Positions 36,120 to 48,325 of a DNA stretch of 64,000 nucleotides are shown piece after piece. The DNA is from Rhabdornis inornatus (Eukaryota; Chordata; Aves; Passeriformes; Rhabdornithidae), in NCBI GenBank assembly GCA_013397075.1, contig VWZS01000850.1:372001-436000 (forward strand), given 5' to 3'. A program made the position numbers and the translations under genes. A model generated the notes under the pieces. It ran no database searches and was not told the DNA's origin. It was given only the letters and a program-made list of their open reading frames with translations. How positions within the stretch are numbered: the stretch's first letter is position 1; each line of letters opens with the position of its first letter.

Positions 36120-36400
36120 AACATTAATTTATGGAATAGAGCCTGAAATCTCCAGAGGAGGGGCTGCTCTGGGAACCGTGGGCGGGTGGTGGCAGACACA
36201 GGACCGGGATGCCACCTCGTGGCGTGTTCCACAATATTTATATCAACAGGCCAAGGCTCCTTGCCTTGTGGAGGATACTACGGAGTTACACATGTTTATG
36301 TCCACAACAAAACAAACAGGCGATAAGCGGCCAAGAGAACGTCCTGGGAGCGGGATAAATCTAACGACTGCATGACTCTATGTCCTTCAGACAGAAGTGA
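36120..36400. promoter_or_regulatory. Candidate regulatory element with CTCF-like site
   Basis: CpGs are frequent here against a depleted background. FOX-like AAACAAACA (about 36,309) and GATA-like GATAAG (about 36,321) motifs lie close together. A CTCF-like motif is present at 36,209-36,222. I infer a constrained regulatory element; no coding features are visible. Confidence 0.4.
36209..36222 (-). promoter_or_regulatory. CTCF-like binding motif
   Basis: Read on the - strand the site is CCACGAGGTGGCAT, which agrees with the CTCF core CCASYAGRKGGCRS at all but two positions. Its place between two differently regulated genes would suit a boundary, but this is inferred from motif alone. Confidence 0.45.
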
Positions 36401-37794
36401 AATATGAGGGAAAGTAGAATTTATGCCTATTAAAAAAAGTGGGAAATTTAATTTTCCAAAGAATTGCTAGCTGTAAAAGTCATGCAAAATTTTATGTTCA
36501 CTCACGCCAAGATACTTCATATAAGATTGGAATAAACTTATAAAGTGGAACTAATGTAGGGCTATAACTTAAAGGAGGTAGCAAGAAAGAAAAGTTGACT
36601 CAGATGCAGGTTTAAGTTGGCCTACAGTTAAGGTATTGCCTTCCATATCATTCTTATTTCTTCTGCAGTTCATTCCCATAAACCTTTGCTGTGACATGGA
36701 AAGCACTTGGTCACACTTTTGCAGGAAGAACAGAAATGGAAGTGAAAATACTTTGAGTGAGCCCGTACCTCAAAATCTACCACAGGGAGAAGCAAATTCA
36801 GCTATACTTTGAAAATGTGTTATTAATAATCTTGTATTTGTTTGAAATACCACTGCTCTAGCCAGATCACTTTTGTGATGTGCTTTTGATTGCACTGCCA
36901 GTCCTCTGTAAAGCAGCCCACCTTTTCTGGCGTTTCAGCATGCCAGCATCATGAGTCACCTTTTATGTTAATCAAAAATATCAACAGAAGCTCTAGGAAG
37001 GATGGTTCTTCTACTGGTTAAAAACAAGTACCGAGTTCCTTCCCTCCATCACATCCTTCCCTCCATCACTAAAGTCCGGGAACAAGGAATCAGAAACTGC
37101 TATAACACTCTTCAACACATGCTCAAAGTGAACATTAATCTGGGCTCTTTTCATCCCAGACCAGGACACCTTCGATCACAGTGGGACCTGGAGTGTAAGG
37201 ACACCAGACAAGAGGACTGGTGCCTGCTCCTTGCTGGGTGGATATTTTCTGTCTGTACAAGGGCAAGTTTCGAGTCTGGCATTGGATGGAAAAGGCATTT
37301 GGAAGGCCAATTAGATAGCTTCTTCAGAGATTATGCAGCATTCCTAACAAAATATTGGAAACTACTCTTTCTTTGTGTGCAAGAGCTATTCTGGGGGGTT
37401 TTAAAATCTTGTATGTTTCTAAAATCTTATATGTGATTATTTTTTCTCAGATGACTCTAAAGCTGGAGTTAGAGTGCTGAGAGTGTGCAAATATCCTACT
37501 GTAAAATGAGTTAAAGCAAAAGGAAATGCTTTTTTTTTGTTCCTGTTCTGTAAAACCATATATATTTGCCTTTTCTGGGAAGGTAGTGAACACCTGAAGT
37601 TCATTTTAGCTGCTTCTAAAATTGCCCATCATTTTCTGACTTAGGAAGCAGCAATTTCTTCCACCAACTTGGTAAGACATTTCACTGAGATCAAAGAGGG
37701 AGAGAAGAATCTTGGAGCCCTACACAGTTGTAATTAACAGGTAAACTATTAATTATAGGGGAAAGTGCAGGATGAAATCATATAATTGTGACTT

Positions 37795-37940
37795 TCAGGA
37801 TCTTAGGAGATCGACTGAGCCATTCCCCTTGCCCAGTCTGAGGGAGCTGATAACTTGCCCAGCCCACTCTTAAGAACCTCCAGCCACTGGAATGCAGTAA
37901 TTCCTTGGGTGGCAACCTGCAGACCTGGTGTTTAACTATA
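37795..37940 (-). mobile_element. CR1 LINE fragment (antisense orientation)
   Basis: The + strand segment 'AACCTCCAGCCACTGGAATG' followed by 'CCTTGGGTGGCAACCTGCAG' and 'GTTTAACT' follows the order of reverse-complemented CR1 copies. Strongly decayed. Confidence 0.7.
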
Positions 37941-38182
37941 ATTTGGTGGTATCTTTTCTTTATACCTAAAGGGTGACAACAGCCCTTTTGACTGCTTGCT
38001 TTCTGCCTTAGAGCAAAAGTGATCCCTTCCCCTTACACCTCCTTGAAGCTTCTTTGTCATAAAAAATGTAGTGGAGGACCTTTCCCATGAGACACTCCTA
38101 TCTGCAGTGGAGAGCAGCCTAGGCTCTGGCACGCCCTAGGAAAGGCATCCAATGCCATTATTTCCAGTGGTGCTTGGGGGTC

Positions 38183-38345
38183 CGAGGAGAGCCTGGCTCT
38201 ATCCTCTTGGGCACCTCCCTTCAGGTATTGTAGACATTGATGAGGTCCCCTCTCAGCTGTTTTGTTCAAGGCTGAACAGGATCAGTTTCCTCATCCTTTC
38301 CTCATCAGAGAGATGCTCCAGCCCCTACTGGGTCTGTGCTGCCAC
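38183..38345 (-). mobile_element. CR1 LINE fragment (antisense orientation)
   Basis: Clear CR1 sequence read in reverse complement: a 'TTCAGGTATTGTAGACATTG' segment, then 'GAGGTCCCCTCTCAGC', 'GGCTGAACAGGATC', 'CCTTTCCTCATCAGAGAGAT' and 'GCTCCAGCCCC'. Together with 37,795-37,940 it may be one insertion split by later sequence. Confidence 0.9.
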
Positions 38346-38431
38346 AGTTGGAAGATTCGTGATAGCACTAAATGACCGTTCACCTATGGGGAGGAAGGTG
38401 TGGGAACACCCTAAGCTGTTAGAGCAGACAG

Positions 38432-38435
38432 AAAA

Positions 38436-38467
<32 letters not shown>

Positions 38468-38469
38468 AA
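38432..38469 (+). repeat. Poly(A) tract
   Basis: 38 bases, nearly all A with one internal G. It is about 90 bp from the CR1 fragment and is not part of a CR1 3' end, which is made of short ATTCTRTG-type repeats. Origin is unclear. Confidence 0.95.
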
Positions 38470-38822
38470 GGAATACGTTATTTCTAACTGCATATGTCCC
38501 TCTAGGCAGGCCTCTGCTGACTTACAGAATCCCCGTGGGTGGGCATAGGATGTCTATAGCCAGTGTTGTGACGGGAAGATTTCCAGGCAGGTGTTACACC
38601 CGGACAGGCTTCCCCTGCCCACCAGCACAGGGCACTGAGACTTTTTGCACTGCCTTCGTGCATGATTCCTCCAAGCTGTTTTACAACTCCCGCGCCTCGG
38701 GGTCGCACAGCAGCCGGCCGATGGTCCCGGAATTGTAAGAGCAGAAGGAGAGGACCGGAGAGAACACTAAAATGAAATAGAGACAATACGAAAATAAAAT
38801 GGAAATGCGGGGAAAGGGTAAG

Positions 38823-38828
38823 AAAAAA
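38823..38828 (-). terminator. Pol III terminator of tRNA-Glu
   Basis: TTTTTT on the - strand begins a few bases after the tRNA 3' end, as expected for Pol III termination. Confidence 0.9.
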
Positions 38829-38834
38829 CGAACT

Positions 38835-38906
38835 TTCCCTGACCGGGAATCGAACCCGGGCCGCGGCGGTGAGAGCGCCGAATCCTAACCACTAGACCAC
38901 CAGGGA
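38835..38906 (-). tRNA. tRNA-Glu (anticodon CTC)
   Basis: The - strand gives a 72-nt cloverleaf. The acceptor stem is TCCCTGG pairing with TCAGGGA, followed by discriminator A73. The A box is TGGTCTAGTGG, the B box GGTTCGATTCC, and the anticodon loop contains CTC. All stems pair and no pseudogene mutation is visible. It decodes GAG. The unit is autonomous (internal Pol III promoter) with its own T-run terminator. It lies about 150 bp from the NCOA7 CpG island and points away from it. From memory, a tRNA-Glu-CTC gene also lies just upstream of NCOA7 in human. Confidence 0.97.
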
Positions 38907-39049
38907 TCCTTGAAAACATTTTTCCACTTCTTTGTAAAGAACCAACGGCAAGCAATCTCCCTCCCTCGACTGTGTTCTGCGGCTGCTTTCTCCTTGTGCT
39001 CCCACGTTCCAGGCAGTACCAAGTCCTGGAAGCAGCTACGTGTGGAGAG

Positions 39050-39730
39050 GGACGTTCTATTCCACCCCACGGAAGAGAATAGCGGCGGCGGGGTGGGGAG
39101 GAGAGAGGGCCGCTCAGGCGAGGCTGGTGAAGGGCCCTCACCGTGGGCGGGAGGCGGGATGGTGGTGGGGGCCCGGGCGGGACGGAGGCTCGGGCGGGAA
39201 GGAGCGGCCAGCCCGGCGGTGCCGCAGCGGGAGCGGCGGTGGCTCCCACAGCACCACAGGCAAGAGCAGCGCGGTCGCGGCAGGGGCGGGGGGCTCGCAG
39301 GAGGGCGGCGGGCGGCGCCGGGTCTCCCTCGCTTCTTGCGCCAGAGCTCTTCCTGCCGCCCCCACAGGCGCGGGCTTCGCGCCGTTGTTTTCCCTCATTT
39401 CGTGTTGCCTTTACAAACCGGTCGTGACGCCATCGTCCCTGTACCGGGTGTCGCTGTCACGGCTGCAGGCGGGGCCTCGTCAGCCCGGCGCTCTGCACCG
39501 CACATCCCGGCCGGCGGCTGCCGGGAGGGGAGAACGGAGCGCGGCGCTTCTCTCCGCTCCGGCTTGGGCGCTCCCCGGGCAGGCTGTGGGAACACTTCAG
39601 CTCGCCCGGGTTCCGGTGCTAGGCCTGCAGGGGAGAGCGGGTCCAAAGGCCTCTCTGCGGTGGGAGCTAGTGGCTCCACAGAGGGGTTCGAAGTCGGTGT
39701 TTGCTTGCCTTGCATTGCCGCGGCCTCCAC
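39050..39730 (+). promoter_or_regulatory. NCOA7: CpG island, probable NCOA7 promoter and first non-coding exon
   Basis: CpG density rises sharply at about 39,050 and falls after about 39,730. It is the nearest strong CpG promoter upstream of the NCOA7 coding exon at 63,610 and sits next to tRNA-Glu. An E2F-like TTCGCGCC is at 39,376-39,383. No TATA box is evident, as usual for a housekeeping promoter. The exact start and the first-exon donor cannot be fixed by eye. Confidence 0.7.
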
Positions 39731-41260
39731 GCACGACAGATGTTAAGTTGTGACCTTGGTTTTTTTTCGTAAGGTTTGTGTGAGCAGAATGAAAACGGCC
39801 GGTGCTGCGGATGACCTCTGTGTAAAAGCTCTTTTATCTGGCATATTGTTTTCATGAGCACAGAAGATCTGGGAGCTGTACTAGCAAAAATCATATTCCC
39901 TATTTAGGCAGTATCCAACAATGCAGGAGGATTGTCTCTGCACAAGCAAATTTCTCTGGTTCTCAAGCCCTTTGCCTCTAAAATGCAAAAACCTTTCCGT
40001 GTTAAGATAGATAAGCTTCAGACTGTGTGCTTGTGGGCTGTGCAAATATGCGTTAGCTGATCTTTAAAGCTTTAGAGTCTGAAAACAAACTTGAGATAAT
40101 TTTCTTCTGGGAGGAATGAAGGAGGTTGAGAGTGTTTGGTTTCCATCTCATCCACATCCCTGTTCAGCCAATGGTTCATTTCATCACAAAACATTTACTG
40201 TAGCAGTCTTGAACAAAATGTGTGTCTTGATTGTGATGGAGCTTTCTTGGTCTAAATTCAGCAACTTTACTGTGCAGTGAGGGAGATAACAAAATATGAG
40301 GTTAAAACCTGACCCTCTTAGATATGATCTAATGTCTTATATATGCAGGAACAGCTTTGCACATGTGTAGGATCGACAGCATCCCCTTTGGTAAGACCAA
40401 GGCATTTCAGGCCTTGAGGAGCCAAAGCTATGGGGGGGGAAGGCTGAGGTAGCACTGTGGCCTGAGGCCACTGCAAAGAGGTGGGTGTGCTTAGGTGACA
40501 GAGGTCAGCTGGTCCCAGCAGGTAATCTGTGCCCATTGCTGAGGAGAAAGGTGAAGTGGGACTACAGAGTTTCCTACAGAATGGAACCTGCAAGGAATAC
40601 CAGCCAGATATGGAGGTGGTCATACTGCAGAAACTGAGCTTGCCTTAAGAGTTCGTGTACTCCACTAGGTCCACAGTGTTGTGTTTAAAAGCATAGGCTT
40701 CTCCACTCTGGGTGCTTCTCAGGAGGGTTTTGGAGGGCTACTGACTTCTGTGGCTGTGATGTTAGCAGCACTGGAGACAGCTCGGTTAGAACTAGGCTAG
40801 GCCCACAGTAGCTGCATTGGCAGGATTGAAGATGTATGTTACAGAATGGTCATTGCCACCCTTAAGAGTGTCTCTGTTATGTGACACCACATAGGATGGC
40901 AAGGGTGAGCGCCTTTTTTCTTAAGCTGCCGCAGCGATGGAGACAAAATATTCCCCCTGACAATTTCAGAAAAGTAGCTGAGCCTATGAAAAATGTGGTC
41001 TTATGCTGATGGCAGGGTGTGCAAATGTGTTTTGTCCATGCCCTAGGAAGCTGTTAGATGTAGGAACAAATCAATCCTACTCTGTTGTGCTTGACAGTTA
41101 GGAAACCACTTTCCAAATTAGTAATATATCTTACTAAATTTCTCTTGAGCAGTGAAAGGGTTGTTGATTACAGCCACAGGAGCAATGAAAACTAAGGTAT
41201 GTACAAGAGAAATTTACTGAAATAGGAAACATTTTCTTGATGTTAACCTCAGAGGTGATG

Positions 41261-41280
41261 GCTGACCACTAGACCACCCG
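41261..41280 (-). repeat. tRNA-Glu 5'-half/A-box relic
   Basis: Read on the - strand this contains GGTGGTCTAGTGGTCAG, nearly the same as positions 5-21 of the intact tRNA-Glu 2.4 kb to the left. No B box, anticodon stem or 3' half follows. It is either a decayed copy or a chance match of about 15 bases. Confidence 0.45.
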
Positions 41281-42254
41281 GAAAATAGCTTTGAGAGTCA
41301 TATGCTGCCTAGTTATTTTTAGAAATGGCTTTCTTTGCTGTACAAGTCATGTGTACTGACAAAAGATTGTGCCTCTCCTCCGGCTTCCTGTATCCAATAG
41401 AGAAGTGCATCAGTGAAACTGTCAGCGATTCAGCCTCCTGCCAGCACAGAAGCATCCCTGAGATAGTAGCTGGAGAAGAATGATCTTCCCAAAAGCACCA
41501 GGAAAGGAATGTCAGAGGCCAATGTTTTTTTTCACTTAACGCTGGTGTGCCTGTGAAACCAAGTGAGTAGCATTCAGGGTTAGAGGTACTGTACCATGGC
41601 TGTCACAGTTTGGTAGGTAAGGCTGAATTTTGGAACCTGAAAGATCTGAGTGATTCCTTTAAATGCAAGCTGTACAGCAGCATGCAATTAACTTGTCTGT
41701 TCCACATGAATACATTACGTATTATTATTACTTTAATTTGACATGCTGATTGATATGTGACAGTAGGCTTATGATGTAAAAATTAGTAAGAATAACATAA
41801 AAATAATGTGCTAAGATATGGAAAGTATATAATTTGAGTATGTGTCTACTATATAATGGTAAGTACAAATTTCTTTAGTACCTGGGGTACATGCTTCAGC
41901 TCCAGTGAAAACCCTTGATCTGCACAGAAGCTGCATTTATCAGTCCTCTCTTTCCTCAACTGTGTGTTTTATGTGGAAAGTCTTGGTATCAGATTTTCTT
42001 CTATGTTCGCCTGACTTGTAATTGTACATCATCCCAGTTTGAAGGAAGTGGAAAGGAGAGGGAAGGAAGAGATGATGCACAGTCTTTTGCTATTTTATGT
42101 TTAATTTTGCATGTGTGGTCAGATTGGGGACCTACCTGTTGGATTATAACTATTTTCTGGGCGAAAAATACTATTGCAGTTTGTACTTATTATATAAATA
42201 TCTGTTTTAACCACAGTCACTGTTTCGATGGAAATAATGTGAGGAAAACCTGAA

Positions 42255-42430
42255 GAGGCGTTGTCCCAACACGGCAGCTGCGGTGGTACTCCCAGCTCCG
42301 GGAGCACGTTCCAGGCCGTGCGGTGACTGTCTCCCTTGTGCCTGCATTGTGGCACTCGCGGCGCCAGGGGACGCGATGCGGGAACGGGCAGCGCCGCGGC
42401 TCGGGGCAGTCCCTGTCCTGGGGGATGTTT
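42255..42430. promoter_or_regulatory. Small CpG-rich block in NCOA7 5' region
   Basis: A short, isolated patch with dense CpG (for example ACTCGCGGCGCC and GCGCCGCGGCTCGG) in AT-rich intron. It could be an alternative promoter or a decayed GC-rich insert. No TATA box or clear exon. Confidence 0.45.
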
Positions 42431-45163
42431 TAATGATCCTAAAGAACGAGAGGGGGAGCAACCAGCAGTATTTTATAAACACTTTCACACGTTCTTGTAT
42501 TCTTTTTCTTCAGCTTCCGTTCTTCCCCGGCACTGCATTTGCCTTAGAAAAGCTTGGGTGAGCTGCTTTTCCCTTTTAGCCCATGTTAAAAAGCATGTGA
42601 TGCTGGGGTTTGGGATAAAGCGCGGTGGTCAGATCCTTCATCCAGTGCCCACTGAGCTACCTTAGCTGAAACGAATAGGACTTTTTTGTCATCTCCTCTT
42701 GCATCTCAGCAAATTCCATTTCTTTTTATAGTCTTTCTTCAGTTGAGCATTTTGGAAGCTACTTCTGGTTTGCTCTTCTAGACAGAGAAATAGGTGCACA
42801 TAATCAGTTATTAGGGGAGAACTTCTTATAAAAGTTTGAAGCTATAGTCTCTTCCTCATTTTTGTAAAACTTGTGGAAAATTTCAATACCTCAGTCACAT
42901 TGAGTTATATCTAGACAATCAATTCAAAGTTAAAGGGTGAGTTGGGGACACTCTGAAAATTCATCATTACATAAACTGAAGAAACCAGGCTAAGAATAGC
43001 CCTCAGTGCAGTAGGATCAAGCAGAGCCTCAATTATGTATGCATAAAAGTCTGTCTGTATGAAACCTATTTTGTGACTACTTCATGGTGAATAATGGTAG
43101 GAGTAATAAGCAAAAACAGAAGAGCTGGTAATGGAGAAAAAAAAGGAAAGATTGGTGTCACCTTTATTTTTATATCTTTTCAAAACTGGACTGTTACAGT
43201 AGTCAAGGTGTCAGTGTAATTCTTTATGGCAGGTTGTCTTAAATAAATGAGCTATAAGCTAACAATTACAAATGTAAAAAAATAACCGAAACTACATGAA
43301 CTACACAAGCAGTACAGTTTTTTTTCTGCTATTAGTGTAAGCTGATCTGAATGCAGGCCATAAACATACTGTACCTCTAGCAATTTTTTCTCTTCAATGT
43401 AACTCTGTTAATGTACACTGAAGCAGAAGATCAAAATACATTCAAATGTAGTATTTCAGTATCCCAAATGTGTTGAGTCTTTCATGTGTGGTTATACACG
43501 TGAGTTGATGTGAGAAATCTTTTTGTAGGGTAAAAATTCACAATTTGGAAGTGATGAAAATAGCAAATTTATATTTTTTTCTCCATGAAAATAATGCAAA
43601 CAGTGATAAAACAAATTTGCCCAATCCTGAAATCAATGAGCAACATGAATTTAAGATTTTCTTAGGTAAAGATATTCTGAGCTTTGATACCACAAAGACA
43701 GTGAATCAAATCAAATTCATCCACAGTGCCATAACCAGAACTAGTACGATGCTTCTGTCCCAGTCCTGGATTGCTTATCCTGCTGCTCTGACAGGAATGT
43801 GAGTGATTTCTCCCCCATTCCAGCAGTCTAGAATATGTATTTCATATGCTTGGGGCAACATAAGTGCTATAGAAATGCATATTTTTTTTTCTATATAAAC
43901 TTTATGCATTGCCTATATAGAGCTTTCATAGAGCACTGTACAATAGAGGTGACTGTGCTGTGGATGGTACATTGGGATAGGAATAGCTTTTCTGGAGCTA
44001 AAATAAAGTGTTAGTTACTGTCATTGTTGTGCAAGCGCAGCTAAGAGATAAACAGGGTTTCTACCACTTTGATGGATAGGGCTTTGTAGCTTCTGCAATT
44101 TGGCAAAGGAGGTTGAGTAAACAGTACTACTATTTTTCCTCTTTTTTTCCCAGTTCTGTTATCTAAGCACTGCTGGAAGAGTAACTGAGAGCAGGGCCGG
44201 TTTCTTCTGTATGGTGGTAGAGAACCCTTGTGCCAGTGAAGTCTTTGAGATTTTAACCGAAGTAACTTTGGGTTTGTCCATCTTCAGCTGGGTAATAATA
44301 AGATGTAGTAACTGCAGTGTGTTATCAGAACATATCCTTTAAGCAGAAGTCTACGTTTTAAAGAAAATCTATCTCTTGTAAAATAAAAAAAAAAATATCA
44401 GATGGAAACTTCAATTTTAGCTGACAGTGCAGCAGCAAATTTAGTGGAGGAGTTGCGACAGTTGTTGTTCCAGTAGTGGCACTGAGTGGTAGCAAGCATA
44501 TCCTACAAGTAGGATAATGGCAATGGTGGGAGATAGCTGTGTCTGTATTGGAGATGCATTTGGTCCTGAAAACGACACGTTTTTGAAATTAATCTTCTAA
44601 GCAGCTGTTAAATTAAAAAAATAAACCTCTGACAAATCTCTTACTTAAAATTAAAATTCGATGGATTAGTAACATTATAACTAGTAAAAATATTATTCCT
44701 GAGTCCCTTGTGTACTATTTGTTATTTCAACACACTCTATTAGCATATCTCTATATATGTGTACACTTTGTGTCACCTTTTCATTTATGCAGGTATCTGC
44801 CTATCTTCAGGCTTGAGTTTTTGTCTTGCAGAGTTTGGAATTTAATGGTGCTACAATGCCTTTGTTACAATGCCGGAAGGACTGAAATCAGTCTTTCAGT
44901 GCTGATTACTACCTAAGGAACAGAAAAGTAAGCTAGATCTTGCTTAGGCTAGTCACAAACGTCTAGGTTACCTGCAGTTATCTCGAGTAAGGGAGTGGAG
45001 TTTCTGGTAAATATAGCGGGTGTTGTTCTCTGGGGATTGGGTTAAGAAGCCTGCTGGTGGACAGTGTAGAAACAGCAGATGAGGTTTATATGCATTTCAA
45101 TTTCCCACGGATCTAAAGGCTTTGGTTAACCTCAATTTCCAAAACTGATTGTTTTGTTTTTAG

Positions 45164-45570
45164 CACCGCCCTTGAGAAAAGTCCCCTCCAGAGGAGGACC
45201 CCGGCGCTTGAGCTTTATGACTCGTAGGACTTCTGGCTCCGCAGACCGACCCCTTTGCCCAGGACAGGGCTTGAAGCCCGTGAAGCAGCCCAGGAGCGCG
45301 GCCCCCGATGCCGGGACCCCCGCGATCCGGCGGGGCCAGGGCGGCCGGGCGGGGCCGAGGGGAGGCGGGGCGNCTGTGGTGGCCGAGAAGCTCTTTGCCC
45401 GCTCTCTGGAGCGTGGAGCCAGCCCCGCAGCGCATCCCGGGGGGCGCGGTGTGTCCGAGAGGGCGCGGCCGGGGGCTCGGGCGCTGCCGGGACCTGCCCG
45501 CCCGCCCCAGGGGCTGCTCCGGGGCACCCGCGGTGTGCCTTTGCTGCTGCTGCCGCTACCCAGCCGCTGC
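45164..45570 (+). promoter_or_regulatory. NCOA7: CpG island in NCOA7 5' region, possible alternative promoter
   Basis: Dense CpG from about 45,175 to 45,570 with a single N at 45,373 marking an assembly join. Immediately before it lies a strong-looking acceptor (TGTTTTGTTTTTAG, ending 45,163). The right end contains CCAAGATGG, a YY1-like and Kozak-like string at about 45,573, whose frame runs for 29 codons only. NCOA7 is known in mammals to use several promoters, so an alternative first exon is plausible. Confidence 0.5.
45373..45373. other. Single-N contig join
   Basis: One unknown base inside GC-rich sequence. At the two similar joins in HEY2 the sequence order is wrong, so continuity here also needs caution. 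I see no duplicated sequence around this one. Confidence 0.85.
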
Positions 45571-46529
45571 TGCCAAGATGGATTTCGCAGCTTTCAATCT
45601 CATTTATTTCCTCCCTGTCAGGGTCTCGGATGAATTACTGGAATGTTCCAGGCTCTCTATATATTAATTTATATAGCCTGAGGTTGTCGTGACTGCGAAG
45701 TGCTGCCAGGTTCCGAAGATGTGTCAATAATTGATTTTTCTCTCTTTAATCAGTGCAATGGACTTTCCTCTCTGTCCCTCGTCATGCGCTGCTTCAGAGT
45801 CTGTTTAGGGGTGGAGTGGCATACTTGTGTTTTGGATGATGTGTGTGCAGTATCGTGGTGCTAAAGGATGCAGTAACTGTTCATCGCCTAGGTGATGAAA
45901 TGAGATGATGAGCACTTCGACTCAGTAGCAGGCTTTTAGCATGTGTTTGCTTTACATGCTACAATTATTGTTCTCCCATTAGGTAGTCATGCATTTCTTG
46001 TATTAATGCACAGTCGTGGACTTTTAAGATGGGTAGGTGCCCATTAATCGATTATGGCTTCCTTCAAGTGCTATGACCCAGTCTAAGGGCCTGTGTTTGT
46101 GTAATACTTAAAATGTGTGTTAATGAACTCTGCCAGCATATTGTATCAGCCAGTGTTTACACAGTATGGAAATAATAATTTCCTAATATTGTTCCATCTG
46201 ATACTTATGTGTACACACACAGACTTTCAGAAAATGAATGGAGAAGGCAATAGAAAATGCCAAGAATGTATCTAAAGGTCTGTGTGAATATATACTTTCT
46301 GAATGAAAATTACTTTATCAGGACTATGAATCTTTAAATATAAGTAATGATAAAGAATATGTAAGTTGCAGTGCATTTTAGGCTGCCTTCTCTTTCATCC
46401 TTTTACCTGGAAAGTGTCCATAAATACACACAAAGTATTTTAAGGACTAAACTGTTGAGTAATGTTGATCCCTTGAAGAGTTGTATTGAAGTAGATGCTT
46501 GTAGCCAAAATGCTGTCTGATGGCTTTCT

Positions 46530-46548
46530 TTTTTTTTTTTTTTTTTTT
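46530..46548 (+). repeat. Poly(T) tract
   Basis: About 19 consecutive Ts in the NCOA7 intron. It may be the A-tail of an old retroposed sequence on the - strand, but no body is recognisable. Confidence 0.9.
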
Positions 46549-48325
46549 AAGTATTGGAAAAAAATCTTGCGCTTGGAGGGAAATTCCCTAATTTTTTTTG
46601 TATTTTTTCCTTGTTGCATATTATGTTATGGAAAAGAAACACTTCTGGAATACCTGGTTTGTCCAAGTTGACATGAGGCAGTCTCTGGGTTTTTTCCTTG
46701 GCTTTGCCCAGTGGCCTGTCCTCACTGCAGCAGTAGCCATACTCCCATTTGGATGTGTCACATCTGCTGCTGAAATGATAAGTGATTCCCTTTGGAGATG
46801 AAGTGAGTTAGAATTGATTGGAACAGTCCTTGTCTTATTAGGAATATGGCTTTGTTGCTATGTGTATCCATGATTTTGAAAGAGGAAGTTGAGATTGATT
46901 GCAGGCTGGATCTCGTAGTTGTTTGACTGCCTTATGGCCCTGACTTCAAGGGACAGCTTGCAAATCTTTTTAAGTGTTGAGGAATAAGCACCTCTATTCA
47001 AACAGAAATGAATTCACTTGAGAGTGATTTGGATTGGAGGATAACACATCTTCAGAAAGGTAATTTAAAAAACTGTGGGAATCCTGGGGCTAGTTACTGC
47101 AGCCAGAGTGAGTCCCTGCAGTCACCCGTTTGGGTGGGTGTTTCAGAGGTGAGACCTTTATGTGAGCCTCTGCAGCGAGATCTGACACAAGAAATTGCTG
47201 TTCTAGGCAGCTGGAGCTGCTCACAAACAATAATTATGGAAATGAAGGACAAAGGGACTCAATTTCCCTTTGCTATCCAGTAGGCGTGAAAGGAAAGCTG
47301 GAACATAACCAATGCTGAGAAAAATGGTAAAGCTGTCTGTACAGCACCTGGCTCGTGCTCTCTGTGTCTCAGCGGGAGCTCAGTTCAGCAGCAGGCAGTC
47401 ATGGTCCTCGGCTCATCTGGCAGAAGAAATTCTATGTCATCACCCAAAAGGCAGCTGACTGACAAACCTCTTCCTCATCACAATCAATAAGCCAAAAGAG
47501 TCAAAGGCTTTACGGGTGTAGCTCTTGTTTTAGTGAGGTATCCACCTGCTAGTGGAGTTATTGATGGTGTGGGTGGCTGCCAGCCCCAAAGTTGGTGGCT
47601 TCTCACTCCCTCTTGTGAGCCATCTTCACCCTCACAGGAGGAAAATGTCCGCGTCATGTTGCTACCATTTCTGCTGTGAGTTTGTCCTGGGGGTTAAGAA
47701 CGCTTTCCCAAAAAGAGGAAATGTAATGCTACATTTGATGAGTGAAGTCAGCATTAAGAGTGCTCACTCAAGTGACCTCCTTTGACTAGGAAGGAAAGCA
47801 AAGTAGGAGAAACAAGTCTTCAGTTCTTTTTTCCTTCTCCTCCTTTTTTTTTTCCTTTTAAAAATCTGATTCCCTTGTCATTTTTCCCTAGCCAGAGTTA
47901 TGAAACAGTGAGTTAATGGCAAAATTCACAGCAAGCTAGAGGAATTATATTTAATTATATATCCCCAAACAAAATGTTTCAGATTGATGTATTAAACACT
48001 TGAGAGGAGTATTTTTTTTTCTTCACCCTTTTCTTTGCAAACCCTTTTATTGTAGGTGAGAAGCTGTGTATCTTTGTTCCTGGTTAAAATGTCAGGTGGG
48101 CATGAGTGGTTGTGCTGGTGCTGGAAGTTGTATGTTGGTAACTGTTTGTTCAGTTTTGGGGTGGGCAGCCCTCTGCAGCCTTGCAGATCGTGGGTGTGTT
48201 ATCTGCAGTCTCTCTCCAGCTTGCTTGCAAGGGCAGAGTGTAGGCAGGCTTTGGGGGGGGTCTAGTAGTGCTTCCCAGTGGGTTGCAGTGCAGAAGGTTG
48301 TATTAAGTGCCCACAACCAGGTGCC

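Noticed and set aside
38432..38469. Poly(A) tail of a processed pseudogene
   Set aside because: No recognisable gene body lies before it and no target-site duplication could be seen. The nearest element is an antisense CR1, which has no poly(A) tail.
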